From an uncultured Bacteroidales bacterium (GTDB lineage Bacteria; Bacteroidota; Bacteroidia; Bacteroidales; F082): DNA of 9,278 nucleotides. Location: NCBI GenBank assembly GCA_905234765.1, contig CAJOIF010000066.1, positions 1-9,278 on the forward strand. Reading direction: 5' to 3'. Position numbers and translations under genes: made by a program. Shown in pieces: positions 1 through 6,517 of this stretch (within the stretch, counting starts at the first letter, position 1; each line of letters starts with the position of its first letter). Under the pieces are notes generated by a model. It saw nothing but the letters and a program-made list of their open reading frames with translations, was not told the DNA's origin and did not search any database.

Positions 1-768
1 GGTCATTCGGCCCGCCAAAGTCCTTGAAAAACAGGTGGTCGAAGCGGGTCATGTCCAAGCGTTCGAAGAAAGCCTGACCGTACATATCGGGATAAATCTT
101 TTTGCAAACCTGCTCCACTTTGTCGTAAATCACCTTCGGGTCGGAACCTTTTGTGAATTTGACAAAAGGTATGGTTGTTCCATAACGGTCATAAGGCATG
201 TCCCAAGCGGACTTGTTGAGGAAGTCGTGTTCATTGACAATCACATCCGTAGGAGTAAACACGGTGTTACGGAAGTCCTCAATTATTCCGACAACCATAT
301 ATTTATTGATGATAAAATCCAATGTTTGACCTACTTTGATATCATGCTTCCGCGCAAAACTTTCACTGACAATGACATTCCCTGGTACTTCGATACCTTC
401 AGGGCCGCCTTCAACGAACTTGAGATAAGGAAACATCGTGAAGAAATCCTTGCTGACAGCAGTCCTTCAACCTCTTCATTGCCAAACATGATTGACGGAG
501 GATTGGCCTCGATGCAATACCGCACAGCGAGTTCCACTTCGGGCACCCGGTCCGTTACCTCATTTACGAAGGCATAAGTCAAGCCGAGATAACCTGGCAT
601 ACCGAAGCAGTAGATGTTCTTTCGGTCGGGGCTTTCGCGCGTGATGCTGTACTGCTGCCACGCGTAACTGCCGATGATGATGACAAAGGCGAGGCTGACG
701 GCAAGACCGATGGCCTCGATGATGGTGTATAGTTTGTTTCTTGAGAGGAATTTGATGTAACTGCTCAT
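1..768 (-). pseudogene. P1: MacB/FtsX-like ABC transporter permease, 5' part, frameshifted, continues past left edge
   Basis: The N-terminus (MSSYIKFLSRNKLYT...) is followed by a hydrophobic segment at about residues 14-36, then a periplasmic MacB_PCD-like region. This is the standard start of the FtsX/MacB permease family, whose members sit in the inner membrane and work with an ABC ATPase. The first frame is coherent down to about position 463 (..NEEVEGL). After that the reading continues one frame away from about position 460 to the left edge (AVSKDFFTMFPYLKFVEGG... to ...FFKDFGGPND). Joining the frames by adding one base near 458-463 gives exactly the spacing of paralogue P3 (VEGLAVSKDFF against VEVLGCDRDFF), so a 1-bp loss is the simplest explanation. 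It could be a real mutation or an assembly error. The start at 768 is chosen because it aligns with the P3 start. A sigma-54-type promoter and enhancer doublet lie upstream. Substrate unknown. Confidence 0.85.
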
Positions 769-862
769 TATTGTTGAATTGTTGATTAACTTCGTTGAAA
801 TGATAATTCGGCGTTAGCCAATCTTCGATTTGTTTAACTGTTTAATTGTTGTGTGTCGTATG

Positions 863-877
863 GCATAATCCATGCCA
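863..877 (-). promoter_or_regulatory. Sigma-54-type -24/-12 promoter of P1
   Basis: The minus strand reads TGGCATGGATTATGC. The GG at 876-875 and the GC at 864-863 have the spacing of the sigma-54 consensus TGGCACG-N4-TTGC. The predicted transcript start is near 851, leaving a leader of about 83 nt before the P1 start. The element lies 54 bp downstream of the palindrome doublet at 931-969. Comparable elements lie in the same relation to the doublets before P2 and P3, which is stronger evidence than the match alone. Assignment to sigma-54 is inference. Confidence 0.65.
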
Positions 878-930
878 AAACCATAAAACAATATGAATCA
901 ACAAGATACAAATTTACCATTTTGTAAAAG

Positions 931-969
931 TGTAAAGTTTCTTTACAGTGGGTGTAAAGAATCTTTACA
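931..969 (-). promoter_or_regulatory. Enhancer-like doublet of 17-bp palindromes upstream of P1
   Basis: Two perfect-arm palindromes, TGTAAAGTTTCTTTACA (931-947) and TGTAAAGAATCTTTACA (953-969), start 22 bp apart, about two helical turns. Their centres fall about 88 and 110 bp upstream of the predicted start site, the usual place for NtrC-family activator dimers. The same doublet occurs before P2 and P3. The cognate regulator is not in the window. The rest of the 769-989 gap holds the promoter, the P1 leader and an AT-rich spacer; I see no gene there. Confidence 0.75.
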
Positions 970-989
970 GTCGCAAGGATTTTCATGCC

Positions 990-2279
990 TTACTTCAACA
1001 TATAAGTGCAGTATTTCCCCAACAGGTGCTCTATAGGCAGGTCGCCTTTCTGATAGCGCTCGGCATCCAAAACGAGCAGGCGCTCCCTGACCTTGGTCTT
1101 TCCATCGAGGACAGCGGTGAGAAAAAAGCCTCCTGCCTCCTCTTGTATGGCTATATCATTGAAACGTTTCATGATGTCATCCGTCGCGCCACCGTAATTG
1201 ATGGAATAGCTGGGACGTTTGGCTCCAGGGATGTCTACAATAAGGATATGCTTCTCCAACAAGTCTTGGATATCACGAATAGCAGTGTCTTTTGAGCATT
1301 TGCTCAAATTCGCCCATGTTTTGGAAGTGATTTTGGCTTCGTAACCGTCGAGGAAAAGATTCAGTGTGTTGGTCTGTCGTTCTGTCATCGGAACGCTGGC
1401 GAATCGCATCCAGAAGAAACTCTTGTTGAGAACAGTGCTCACCGTGGCCGAAGCCTCACGGATGGCGGCCAAAAGGGTGTGAAGGTACCACACAATCCAC
1501 TCTGTGATGTCGCCGTCGCCGTGCTGCACCCTTTCCAAGATGTCGTAATAGTGGTTCTTGTCGCGATTGATCTCCGATGAGATGTTGTAGAAGCGGAAAC
1601 GGCTGTTGTCGCCACGGGCAAGGTACATGTCGCCAAGGATGCGTGCCAACCTGCCGTTGCCGTCCTCGAAGGGGTGGATGGAGACGAACCAAAGATGCAC
1701 TATGGCCGAGCGTATGACGGGAGAGATAGGCTTGTCGGCATTATACCAGTCAATGAATTTGCTCATTTCCTGTTCCACTCGGTCGGGAGAAGGTGCCATA
1801 TAATGCACACGCTCGTGCCCCCACAGCCCTGAAACGACATGCTCATCGTGAGTGCGGTATTTTCCAACCTCAATGTTAGAGCCTTCGCTAAAACCCGACG
1901 GGAAAAAAGCCGACTGCCATCCACAAAGCTTCTCCTTGGTCAGAGGCTGGTCGAAGTGCTCCATTGCATCTAGCATCACGGCCACCACGCCATCGACATA
2001 ATGCGACGAAGGCGTAAACTTCATACCCTCGATTCCCAAACGGCGGGCTATGGACGAGCGCACCTCATCCACATTGAGCCTTATGCCTTCTATCTCGGAG
2101 GAATAGACCACATCTCGGGTCAAGTTCTCGGCCATAGCCTTCAGTTGGCTGTCGAAGCCCAAGTTACTCAATCGGCCAACCAGTTTTCCCTGCTCGCGAC
2201 AGACTTCATCCAAGGGCAAAGCCACCGCTTCGGGCGACCAACGGAAATCCGTCCAGTTCTCATGTTCGTGTATATACAT
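990..2279 (-). CDS. Fic-family protein (probable AMPylase) with DUF4172-like N-terminus and C-terminal winged helix
   Basis: A 429-residue protein. Residues 8-85 resemble the DUF4172/Fic_N-type domain. They contain SSEIEG at 60-65, which fits the inhibitory-helix motif [S/T]xxxE[G/N], so the enzyme is probably self-inhibited (class II type). Residues 140-170 form the target-binding flap region. HPFEDGNGRLAR at 202-213 is a complete active-site motif with catalytic His202, so activity is expected: transfer of AMP from ATP to a protein hydroxyl. Residues about 297-360 look like a winged helix (LSKCSKDTAIRDIQDLLEKH), which suggests DNA binding and autoregulation. A tail of about 66 residues follows and I do not recognise it. 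I chose the start at 2279 rather than the in-frame ATG at 2360 because a Bacteroidetes-type promoter lies between them and homology begins only after 2279. The target is unknown. The gene ends 21 bp from the P1 enhancer doublet. Confidence 0.93.
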   Translation of the reverse strand: MYIHEHENWTDFRWSPEAVALPLDEVCREQGKLVGRLSNLGFDSQLKAMAENLTRDVVYSSEIEGIRLNVDEVRSSIARRLGIEGMKFTPSSHYVDGVVAVMLDAMEHFDQPLTKEKLCGWQSAFFPSGFSEGSNIEVGKYRTHDEHVVSGLWGHERVHYMAPSPDRVEQEMSKFIDWYNADKPISPVIRSAIVHLWFVSIHPFEDGNGRLARILGDMYLARGDNSRFRFYNISSEINRDKNHYYDILERVQHGDGDITEWIVWYLHTLLAAIREASATVSTVLNKSFFWMRFASVPMTERQTNTLNLFLDGYEAKITSKTWANLSKCSKDTAIRDIQDLLEKHILIVDIPGAKRPSYSINYGGATDDIMKRFNDIAIQEEAGGFFLTAVLDGKTKVRERLLVLDAERYQKGDLPIEHLLGKYCTYMLK

Positions 2280-2331
2280 GTTTCCGTGTTTTTGCGTCGT
2301 TATTCGGTCAAAATCGTCGCATATTTTGCGG

Positions 2332-2361
2332 CAAAAATACAAATAAATTGTCGCAAACAAA
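2332..2361 (-). promoter_or_regulatory. Probable housekeeping promoter of the Fic gene (Bacteroidetes type)
   Basis: The minus strand has TATTTTTG (2339-2332), a full match to the Bacteroidetes -7 box TAnnTTTG. A TTTG at 2361-2358 lies 18 bp upstream as the -33 box, just under the usual 19-21 bp. The predicted start near 2325 gives a leader of about 46 nt to the ATG at 2279. It argues against the upstream in-frame ATG at 2360 and suggests that fic is transcribed independently of the permeases. Confidence 0.55.
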
Positions 2362-2390
2362 GGAAAAAGAGAAGATTTTGTGACAACGAT

Positions 2391-2429
2391 TCATTCCTTC
2401 TTCAACGCCATCACTGGATTCATCACCAC
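2391..2429 (-). pseudogene. Scar of an FtsX/MacB permease C-terminus (last 12 codons and stop)
   Basis: The minus strand encodes VVMNPVMALKKE followed by TGA. NPVMALKKE-stop is identical to the last nine residues of P3 (RVNPVMALKKE), and the DNA matches P3 at 28 of 33 bases over the last 11 codons. Permease homology stops abruptly at about 2429, where the palindromic repeats begin. P2 keeps its own, different end (SKRITEVLQRG, stop at 2502), so this piece must come from another permease copy that has been lost. Confidence 0.75.
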
Positions 2430-2430
2430 T

Positions 2431-2487
2431 TTTTGCTTTTTACAGAAAGCAATTTTTCCTGAATTTTGCTCATTACAGAAAGCAAAA
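2431..2487 (-). repeat. Two palindromic direct repeats, 33-bp period, between P2 and the Fic gene
   Basis: Copies at 2464-2487 and 2431-2454 match at 20 of 24 bases and start 33 bp apart. The first has perfect 7-bp arms (TTTTGCT / AGCAAAA) around a 10-nt centre; the second has arms TTGCTTT / AAAGCAA. The core shared on the minus strand is GCTTTCTGTAA. They lie about 70-125 bp upstream of the predicted fic -33 box. Two dimer-binding operators, possibly for the winged helix of the Fic protein itself, is my inference. No T-tract follows, so they are poor terminators. The 2280-2501 gap holds these repeats, the permease scar and the fic promoter. Confidence 0.6.
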
Positions 2488-2501
2488 CCAAACATTCTAC
2501 T

Positions 2502-4868
2502 TTACCCTCTCTGCAACACTTCTGTAATCCTCTTGCTGCAAATGACCTGCACCACGCCGGAAACAATCAGCGAGAGGAGCAGGAAAGCCGCGAAGAACGA
2601 CAACAAGGCCACGGTCAGCACAAGGGAAACGGGTACATGATAGGCAAAGCCTTGCAGCCATTGCAGCGAGAAATAGACCGACAATGCCGTTGCCGCAATG
2701 ACGGGCAGGATGTACATCCGCAACCTGGTTTTCAGGTAATGTCCCTGCACCTCGCCAGTGGTGGCACCAAACACCTTGCGCACCGCCATGTTAAGCGACT
2801 CCTGATGCAGATGATAGGAAACGACACCAAAGAAACCGAATAAAGCCAATAGCATAGCCGCAAGGAAATACAACAACGATAAGTGCCCGACCTGACGCTC
2901 CTCACGGTAGAGTTCCTTCTCGCCCAAAAACGAATAGGAAAACACATCAGAAAAATTAAACGGACGCACCACTTCTTGAATATACGCCAAGGTCTGCTGT
3001 CGGTTTTCGGGCGCGATTTTCACCACGATATTCGGCTGTGCCTCTGGTGCATATTCCATAATAAGCGGTGAAACGGCGTTGCGCATATCGGAAAAATGGA
3101 AGTCCTTCACCACCCCGACGATTCTCCCTGAAGTCACGGTCAGTGTCAAGTCCTTGCCAATGGCATCCTCTACGCTCCAGCCCATCGCCTTGACCGCCGC
3201 CTCGTTGACCACATATTGCCCATTCCCTTCGTATATCCCTTCAAAATAATCATCCAAATTCAAGTCCTTGCTCAAATAGTCGCCTGCCAACAACTCCATC
3301 CCAACCATCTCTTGGAAATAGCCATCAGTAATAAGTGACTGAAAAACAGCATCGTTCCCTTCTTCTCGCCCTTCCCATTCCACCTTGTTGATAAAGCCAT
3401 TAGGCTTGGAAAAGTCACCCATACAAAGACCGACGCTGTAAATGTCAGGGTTTTTCATCAGTTCGTCACGAATGGGGCCCACTTTGTAGCATGGCGTTAC
3501 CAAACTATTGAGCGACACGATATTAGAGACATCAACGCCTTTTTCGGAATGCCGCATAAACGAGAGTTGCAATAAAATGACCACGGTAAAAACGGCAGCA
3601 AGCGAAGAAATGCCCACCTGAAACACCGAACTCGCATTGCTGATGCGGATGCCTTTCAGGTGGCGCATCTTGCCTTTCAACACGTCGGGGAAGGCCACAC
3701 TGCGCAGGCAATATTGCCCGAAAAGACTCGATGCCAAAGGCAACAGCACCAAAAGCGCAAGGCAGAAAAAGAGCAGCCATTTGTCAAAACGCAACTGCAC
3801 AGGCACGCCTATCCACGACTGGAACGCGGGCAGCAATCCCCATACCGCCAACAAGGAAAGCCCCATCGCCACAAGGGTGATGAGCAGGGTCTCCAATATG
3901 TTACCCGAAAAGATCCTGAACTCGCTGCACCCAAGTACCCGCTTGACAACTCGGTTTTTGGTCTGCTGCACCGCATACGACACATCGAGCGTAGCGCAAT
4001 TCACGATAGTGACCGCCACGATGAGCAGAATGCCAAAGATGATAATCCAGACATACGAGGCATTGCCGTTACCCACGCTTTCCGGGTCGTTGTATTGGGT
4101 GTGAAGATGAATGTCGTGCAAAGGTTGGAACTGCAATAATGCCTGCTTGTCGTATTTCTCTGTTTGGATGTTGGCCAAACGTTTCATCTCCGCTTTGCTG
4201 AACAACGCGTTTTCCCTCAATTTGACGTAAATCGTCTGGTTTTCAGTGATATTACGGTAAAGGCTCAGTTCGCCGCTGTTCATCGGCAACACCACCTCAA
4301 ACGGCAGGTGCGTGTTGGAAGGCACATCCACCACCAAGGCAATGTTGTAAATTTTCTCCTTGCAGCCCATATAGGAATAGGCCAAAGGTTGCCCTATGGC
4401 CGAACCGTCATATAGTTTTTGCGCCATCTCTTTGGAAATGGCCGCTTCGTTGAGCTGAAGAATGTGATGCGGTTCACCTTCCACTACGGGATAGGTAAAC
4501 ACGTTGAAGAAATTGTCGCTGGTCGTCAAAGCCATCACCTCAAAGGATTCGTTGCGTTCCATATCCCTAACCGTGTGGGGATTCAGGTTGGTATAGTGTG
4601 TTACCACGCTCACACATTCCTCCACCTGAGGCACGGCGTCAGGCAAGTCATAGCGCAATTGGCAGACTCCGCCTGTGTATCTTGTGCCCGTGGCCTTGTC
4701 AACCGAAACCAAGCGGTAAACCCGGTCGCTGTCCTCAATAAAACGGTCGTAGGAAAACTCGTGCAGCACCCATTGGAACAGCAAGGTAGCGGAAGTGATG
4801 CCTATCATCAAGCAGAATGTGTTGATGAGAAAATGCTTGTGTTTGGGTCTGAAAATTGTATTGTTCAT
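2502..4868 (-). CDS. P2: intact MacB/FtsX-like ABC transporter permease
   Basis: A 788-residue inner-membrane protein with the duplicated FtsX layout. The first half has a membrane segment at about 14-36, a periplasmic MacB_PCD-like domain (about 37-270), and membrane segments at about 272-296, 324-348 and 362-386. The second half has a segment at about 413-436, a second periplasmic domain (about 440-662), and segments at about 664-684, 715-736 and 748-776. The cytoplasmic coupling motif is clear in the second half (MAVRKVFGATTGEV, 694-707) and degenerate in the first (NRVVKRVLGCSEFRIF). In this family the permease couples ATP hydrolysis by a separate ABC subunit to periplasmic movements, often for efflux of peptides, lipids or drugs. 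No ATPase partner is here and the substrate is unknown. It is the only full-length uninterrupted permease in the window. Its N-terminus differs clearly from P1 and P3. A sigma-54-type promoter precedes it. Confidence 0.93.
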   Translation of the reverse strand: MNNTIFRPKHKHFLINTFCLMIGITSATLLFQWVLHEFSYDRFIEDSDRVYRLVSVDKATGTRYTGGVCQLRYDLPDAVPQVEECVSVVTHYTNLNPHTVRDMERNESFEVMALTTSDNFFNVFTYPVVEGEPHHILQLNEAAISKEMAQKLYDGSAIGQPLAYSYMGCKEKIYNIALVVDVPSNTHLPFEVVLPMNSGELSLYRNITENQTIYVKLRENALFSKAEMKRLANIQTEKYDKQALLQFQPLHDIHLHTQYNDPESVGNGNASYVWIIIFGILLIVAVTIVNCATLDVSYAVQQTKNRVVKRVLGCSEFRIFSGNILETLLITLVAMGLSLLAVWGLLPAFQSWIGVPVQLRFDKWLLFFCLALLVLLPLASSLFGQYCLRSVAFPDVLKGKMRHLKGIRISNASSVFQVGISSLAAVFTVVILLQLSFMRHSEKGVDVSNIVSLNSLVTPCYKVGPIRDELMKNPDIYSVGLCMGDFSKPNGFINKVEWEGREEGNDAVFQSLITDGYFQEMVGMELLAGDYLSKDLNLDDYFEGIYEGNGQYVVNEAAVKAMGWSVEDAIGKDLTLTVTSGRIVGVVKDFHFSDMRNAVSPLIMEYAPEAQPNIVVKIAPENRQQTLAYIQEVVRPFNFSDVFSYSFLGEKELYREERQVGHLSLLYFLAAMLLALFGFFGVVSYHLHQESLNMAVRKVFGATTGEVQGHYLKTRLRMYILPVIAATALSVYFSLQWLQGFAYHVPVSLVLTVALLSFFAAFLLLSLIVSGVVQVICSKRITEVLQRG

Positions 4869-4926
4869 ACTATTGTTGTTATTTCAATTTGATGAGACAA
4901 AAAATGTCAAATAAGGAAGTGAGCAA

Positions 4927-4941
4927 ACAATCTTTATGCCA
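4927..4941 (-). promoter_or_regulatory. Sigma-54-type -24/-12 promoter of P2
   Basis: The minus strand reads TGGCATAAAGATTGT. The -24 GG is at 4940-4939 and the -12 TTG ends at 4928, with T in place of the usual final C. The predicted start near 4915 leaves a 47-nt leader. It lies 53 bp from the enhancer doublet at 4994-5032. The spacer between them is nearly the same as in the P1 promoter region. Sigma-54 assignment is inferred from the match and the conserved geometry. Confidence 0.62.
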
Positions 4942-4993
4942 AAATCGTAAAATAATATGAATCAACAAGATACAATTTTTACTTTTGTAAAAG

Positions 4994-5032
4994 TGTAAAG
5001 TTTCTTTACAGCGGGTGTAAAGAAACTTTACA
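4994..5032 (-). promoter_or_regulatory. Enhancer-like doublet of 17-bp palindromes upstream of P2
   Basis: TGTAAAGTTTCTTTACA (4994-5010) and TGTAAAGAAACTTTACA (5016-5032) start 22 bp apart, with centres at about -87 and -109 from the predicted P2 start site. The doublet begins only 5 bp after the stop codon of the DUF4143 ATPase gene (5037). The remaining 4869-4993 gap is the promoter, the leader and an AT-rich spacer without a gene. Confidence 0.75.
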
Positions 5033-5036
5033 GTTC

Positions 5037-6368
5037 TTATTTCAACCCAGTAAGGTCGAATTGATAAGTAAGGTCGTTGTTTTGTTCATGCTGGAAAAAC
5101 ATCAACATATAAATGGGCAGATAAACCAGGCGATTTTTGACTTGGATGTTTTCTTGGCAGAAAACAAAAGCTTTTGGGATGGCATATTCTTCGTTGTCCA
5201 TAATGTTGCTCAATGCACGATGCCGCTCATAAGCCTTACCCGACTTCACCTCGATGGGCAGCACTTCGCCTTGATATTCCACGACAAAGTCGAGTTCGCC
5301 CTGTTTCTTGCTGTTGAAGTAGAAAAGGTCGTGATCGGTAGCAAAGCCATGGGCATAGAGCTCTTGTGCAACCAAATTTTCAAAAGCCGCACCATAGTTG
5401 ACATTTAGGCTGCTCAACAAACGGACTTGGATGTCGCCACCGTACATGGCAGCCAATAGCCCCACATCATTCAGAAACAGTTTGAAGAGGTTGCGTTGCT
5501 TGTTCAAAAGTAAAGGAATTATTGGTGCTTCAACATTATAGGTCGGAATAGCAACGCCAGCATCTTTCAGCCATAGGAAACCGCTCTCATATCTGGCAAA
5601 ACGGGCTTTTTCGCTCAACTCCTTCAAAACAAAACGCTTGTTTTTGGCATTCAGTTCAGCCGGAATCAGGTTGTATATCTCCTCAATCTGAAGTTTGCGT
5701 TCTTTTTCATACTTGGTAATGTCGCGTTTGTAAGTGCGGATGATGTCGCGCTGCTCGTTGAGTACGCTGCGAAGATTGTTGGTGTCCAAGTATTTCTGCA
5801 CTGCCGATGGCATTCCACCGACAATCATATAAAGCGTGACCAGTTCCAACATCTTTTTGTGGATGAACCATTCCTTTAAATGCCCCATCACCTCTTCACC
5901 AACACCCAAAGCTTTAGCAAACTCTTCCAAGTCAAGCGGATACATCTCCAATTCACCCATATAACCCACGGGGATGCTGCGAAGGTCTTTCAGCTCAACG
6001 CCCAAGAGTGAGCCGCTCATGACATAGCGGTAACTACCCTCGTCCACGAGAAATTTGATGGCCGTCACCATCTCGTCACATTCCTGGACCTCGTCAAAAA
6101 AGATAAGGGTTTTGCCCGGCACTAGTTTCTTGCGAGTGAAGGCAGAAATACGCATCAGCAATTCCGCTGCACTTTTAGGATGGCTGAACAGTTCCACCGC
6201 ATCGGGTTGCTCAATGAAATTGATTTCAACCACTTGTTCAAAGACTTCTTTTCCGATTTTACGGACGGCAAAAGTCTTGCCCACTTGTCGCGCTCCAGTG
6301 ACCAACAATGCCCGTTTTTCGTTAGTAAAAAACTCTCTCAAAAATTGATATGCTTTCCTGTTTATCAT
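5037..6368 (-). CDS. AAA_14 ATPase with C-terminal DUF4143 nuclease-like domain
   Basis: A 443-residue protein, typical full length for this family. The N-terminal P-loop ATPase has Walker A GARQVGKT (25-32), Walker B LIFFDEVQE (88-96) and a sensor-like MSGS (117-120). A helical linker with a winged-helix-like part spans about 200-275. The C-terminal DUF4143 region carries a PD-(D/E)xK-like signature: Glu330, GELDF with Asp360, and IEVKSG with Glu373 and Lys375. The family is common in Bacteroidetes and archaea, but its cellular role is not established; nuclease activity would be an inference. I chose the start at 6368 (MINRKAYQ) over 6392 because the longer start overlaps the predicted -7 box and because family members usually begin this way. 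It sits between P3 and P2, with repeats upstream and the P2 enhancer immediately downstream. No functional link to the permeases is shown. Confidence 0.93.
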   Translation of the reverse strand: MINRKAYQFLREFFTNEKRALLVTGARQVGKTFAVRKIGKEVFEQVVEINFIEQPDAVELFSHPKSAAELLMRISAFTRKKLVPGKTLIFFDEVQECDEMVTAIKFLVDEGSYRYVMSGSLLGVELKDLRSIPVGYMGELEMYPLDLEEFAKALGVGEEVMGHLKEWFIHKKMLELVTLYMIVGGMPSAVQKYLDTNNLRSVLNEQRDIIRTYKRDITKYEKERKLQIEEIYNLIPAELNAKNKRFVLKELSEKARFARYESGFLWLKDAGVAIPTYNVEAPIIPLLLNKQRNLFKLFLNDVGLLAAMYGGDIQVRLLSSLNVNYGAAFENLVAQELYAHGFATDHDLFYFNSKKQGELDFVVEYQGEVLPIEVKSGKAYERHRALSNIMDNEEYAIPKAFVFCQENIQVKNRLVYLPIYMLMFFQHEQNNDLTYQFDLTGLK

Positions 6369-6389
6369 AAAAACTTGTATTTCAGTGTG

Positions 6390-6397
6390 CAAAGATA
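6390..6397 (-). promoter_or_regulatory. Probable -7 box of the DUF4143 ATPase promoter
   Basis: The minus strand reads TATCTTTG, a full match to the Bacteroidetes TAnnTTTG box, about 22 bp upstream of the ATG at 6368. A TTTG 22 bp further upstream (6423-6420) or a TTGG at 6417-6414 could serve as the -33 element; neither has the ideal spacing. It supports the shorter start and independent expression. Confidence 0.5.
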
Positions 6398-6432
6398 ATA
6401 ATTTTTACATTATCCAAGACAAAAAGCATATC

Positions 6433-6515
6433 TTTTTGACACTTTTCCAAGGAATTTTGGACGATTTTTGACACTTTTCCAAGGAAATTTTGCCTTTTTT
6501 TGACACTTTTCCAAG
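6433..6515 (-). repeat. Three direct repeats with exact 32-bp period upstream of the DUF4143 ATPase
   Basis: The 20-mer TTTTTGACACTTTTCCAAGG (plus strand) is found at 6433-6452 and 6465-6484, and its first 19 bases again at 6497-6515. The intervening 12 bp vary. The minus-strand core is CCTTGGAAAAGTGTCAAAAA. The block fills the gap between the P3 stop (6518) and the ATPase promoter. A period of 32 bp is about three helical turns, so proteins bound to each copy would face the same side. An operator array controlling the ATPase is the likeliest role, by inference. Confidence 0.7.
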
Positions 6516-6517
6516 AT

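Noticed and set aside
35..577. Plus-strand open frame of 180 codons opposite P1
   Set aside because: It is the antisense of well-conserved permease sequence, has no domain, and stays open because of codon bias in P1.
931..969. The palindrome doublet as a transcription terminator or CRISPR-like repeat
   Set aside because: The stems are 7 bp and AT-rich with no following T-tract, there are only two units per site, and the fixed distance to -24/-12 elements favours an operator.
990..2279. The Fic gene as half of a toxin-antitoxin pair
   Set aside because: There is no small partner gene beside it, and the inhibitory SSEIEG motif is within the protein, fitting self-inhibition.
2280..2360. Longer Fic start at 2360, adding 27 residues
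   Set aside because: The added residues lack family similarity and the predicted promoter lies inside this stretch.
3637..4139. Overlapping plus-strand open frames of 155-159 codons opposite P2
   Set aside because: They are low-complexity antisense shadows of the intact permease, with no promoter or recognisable domain.
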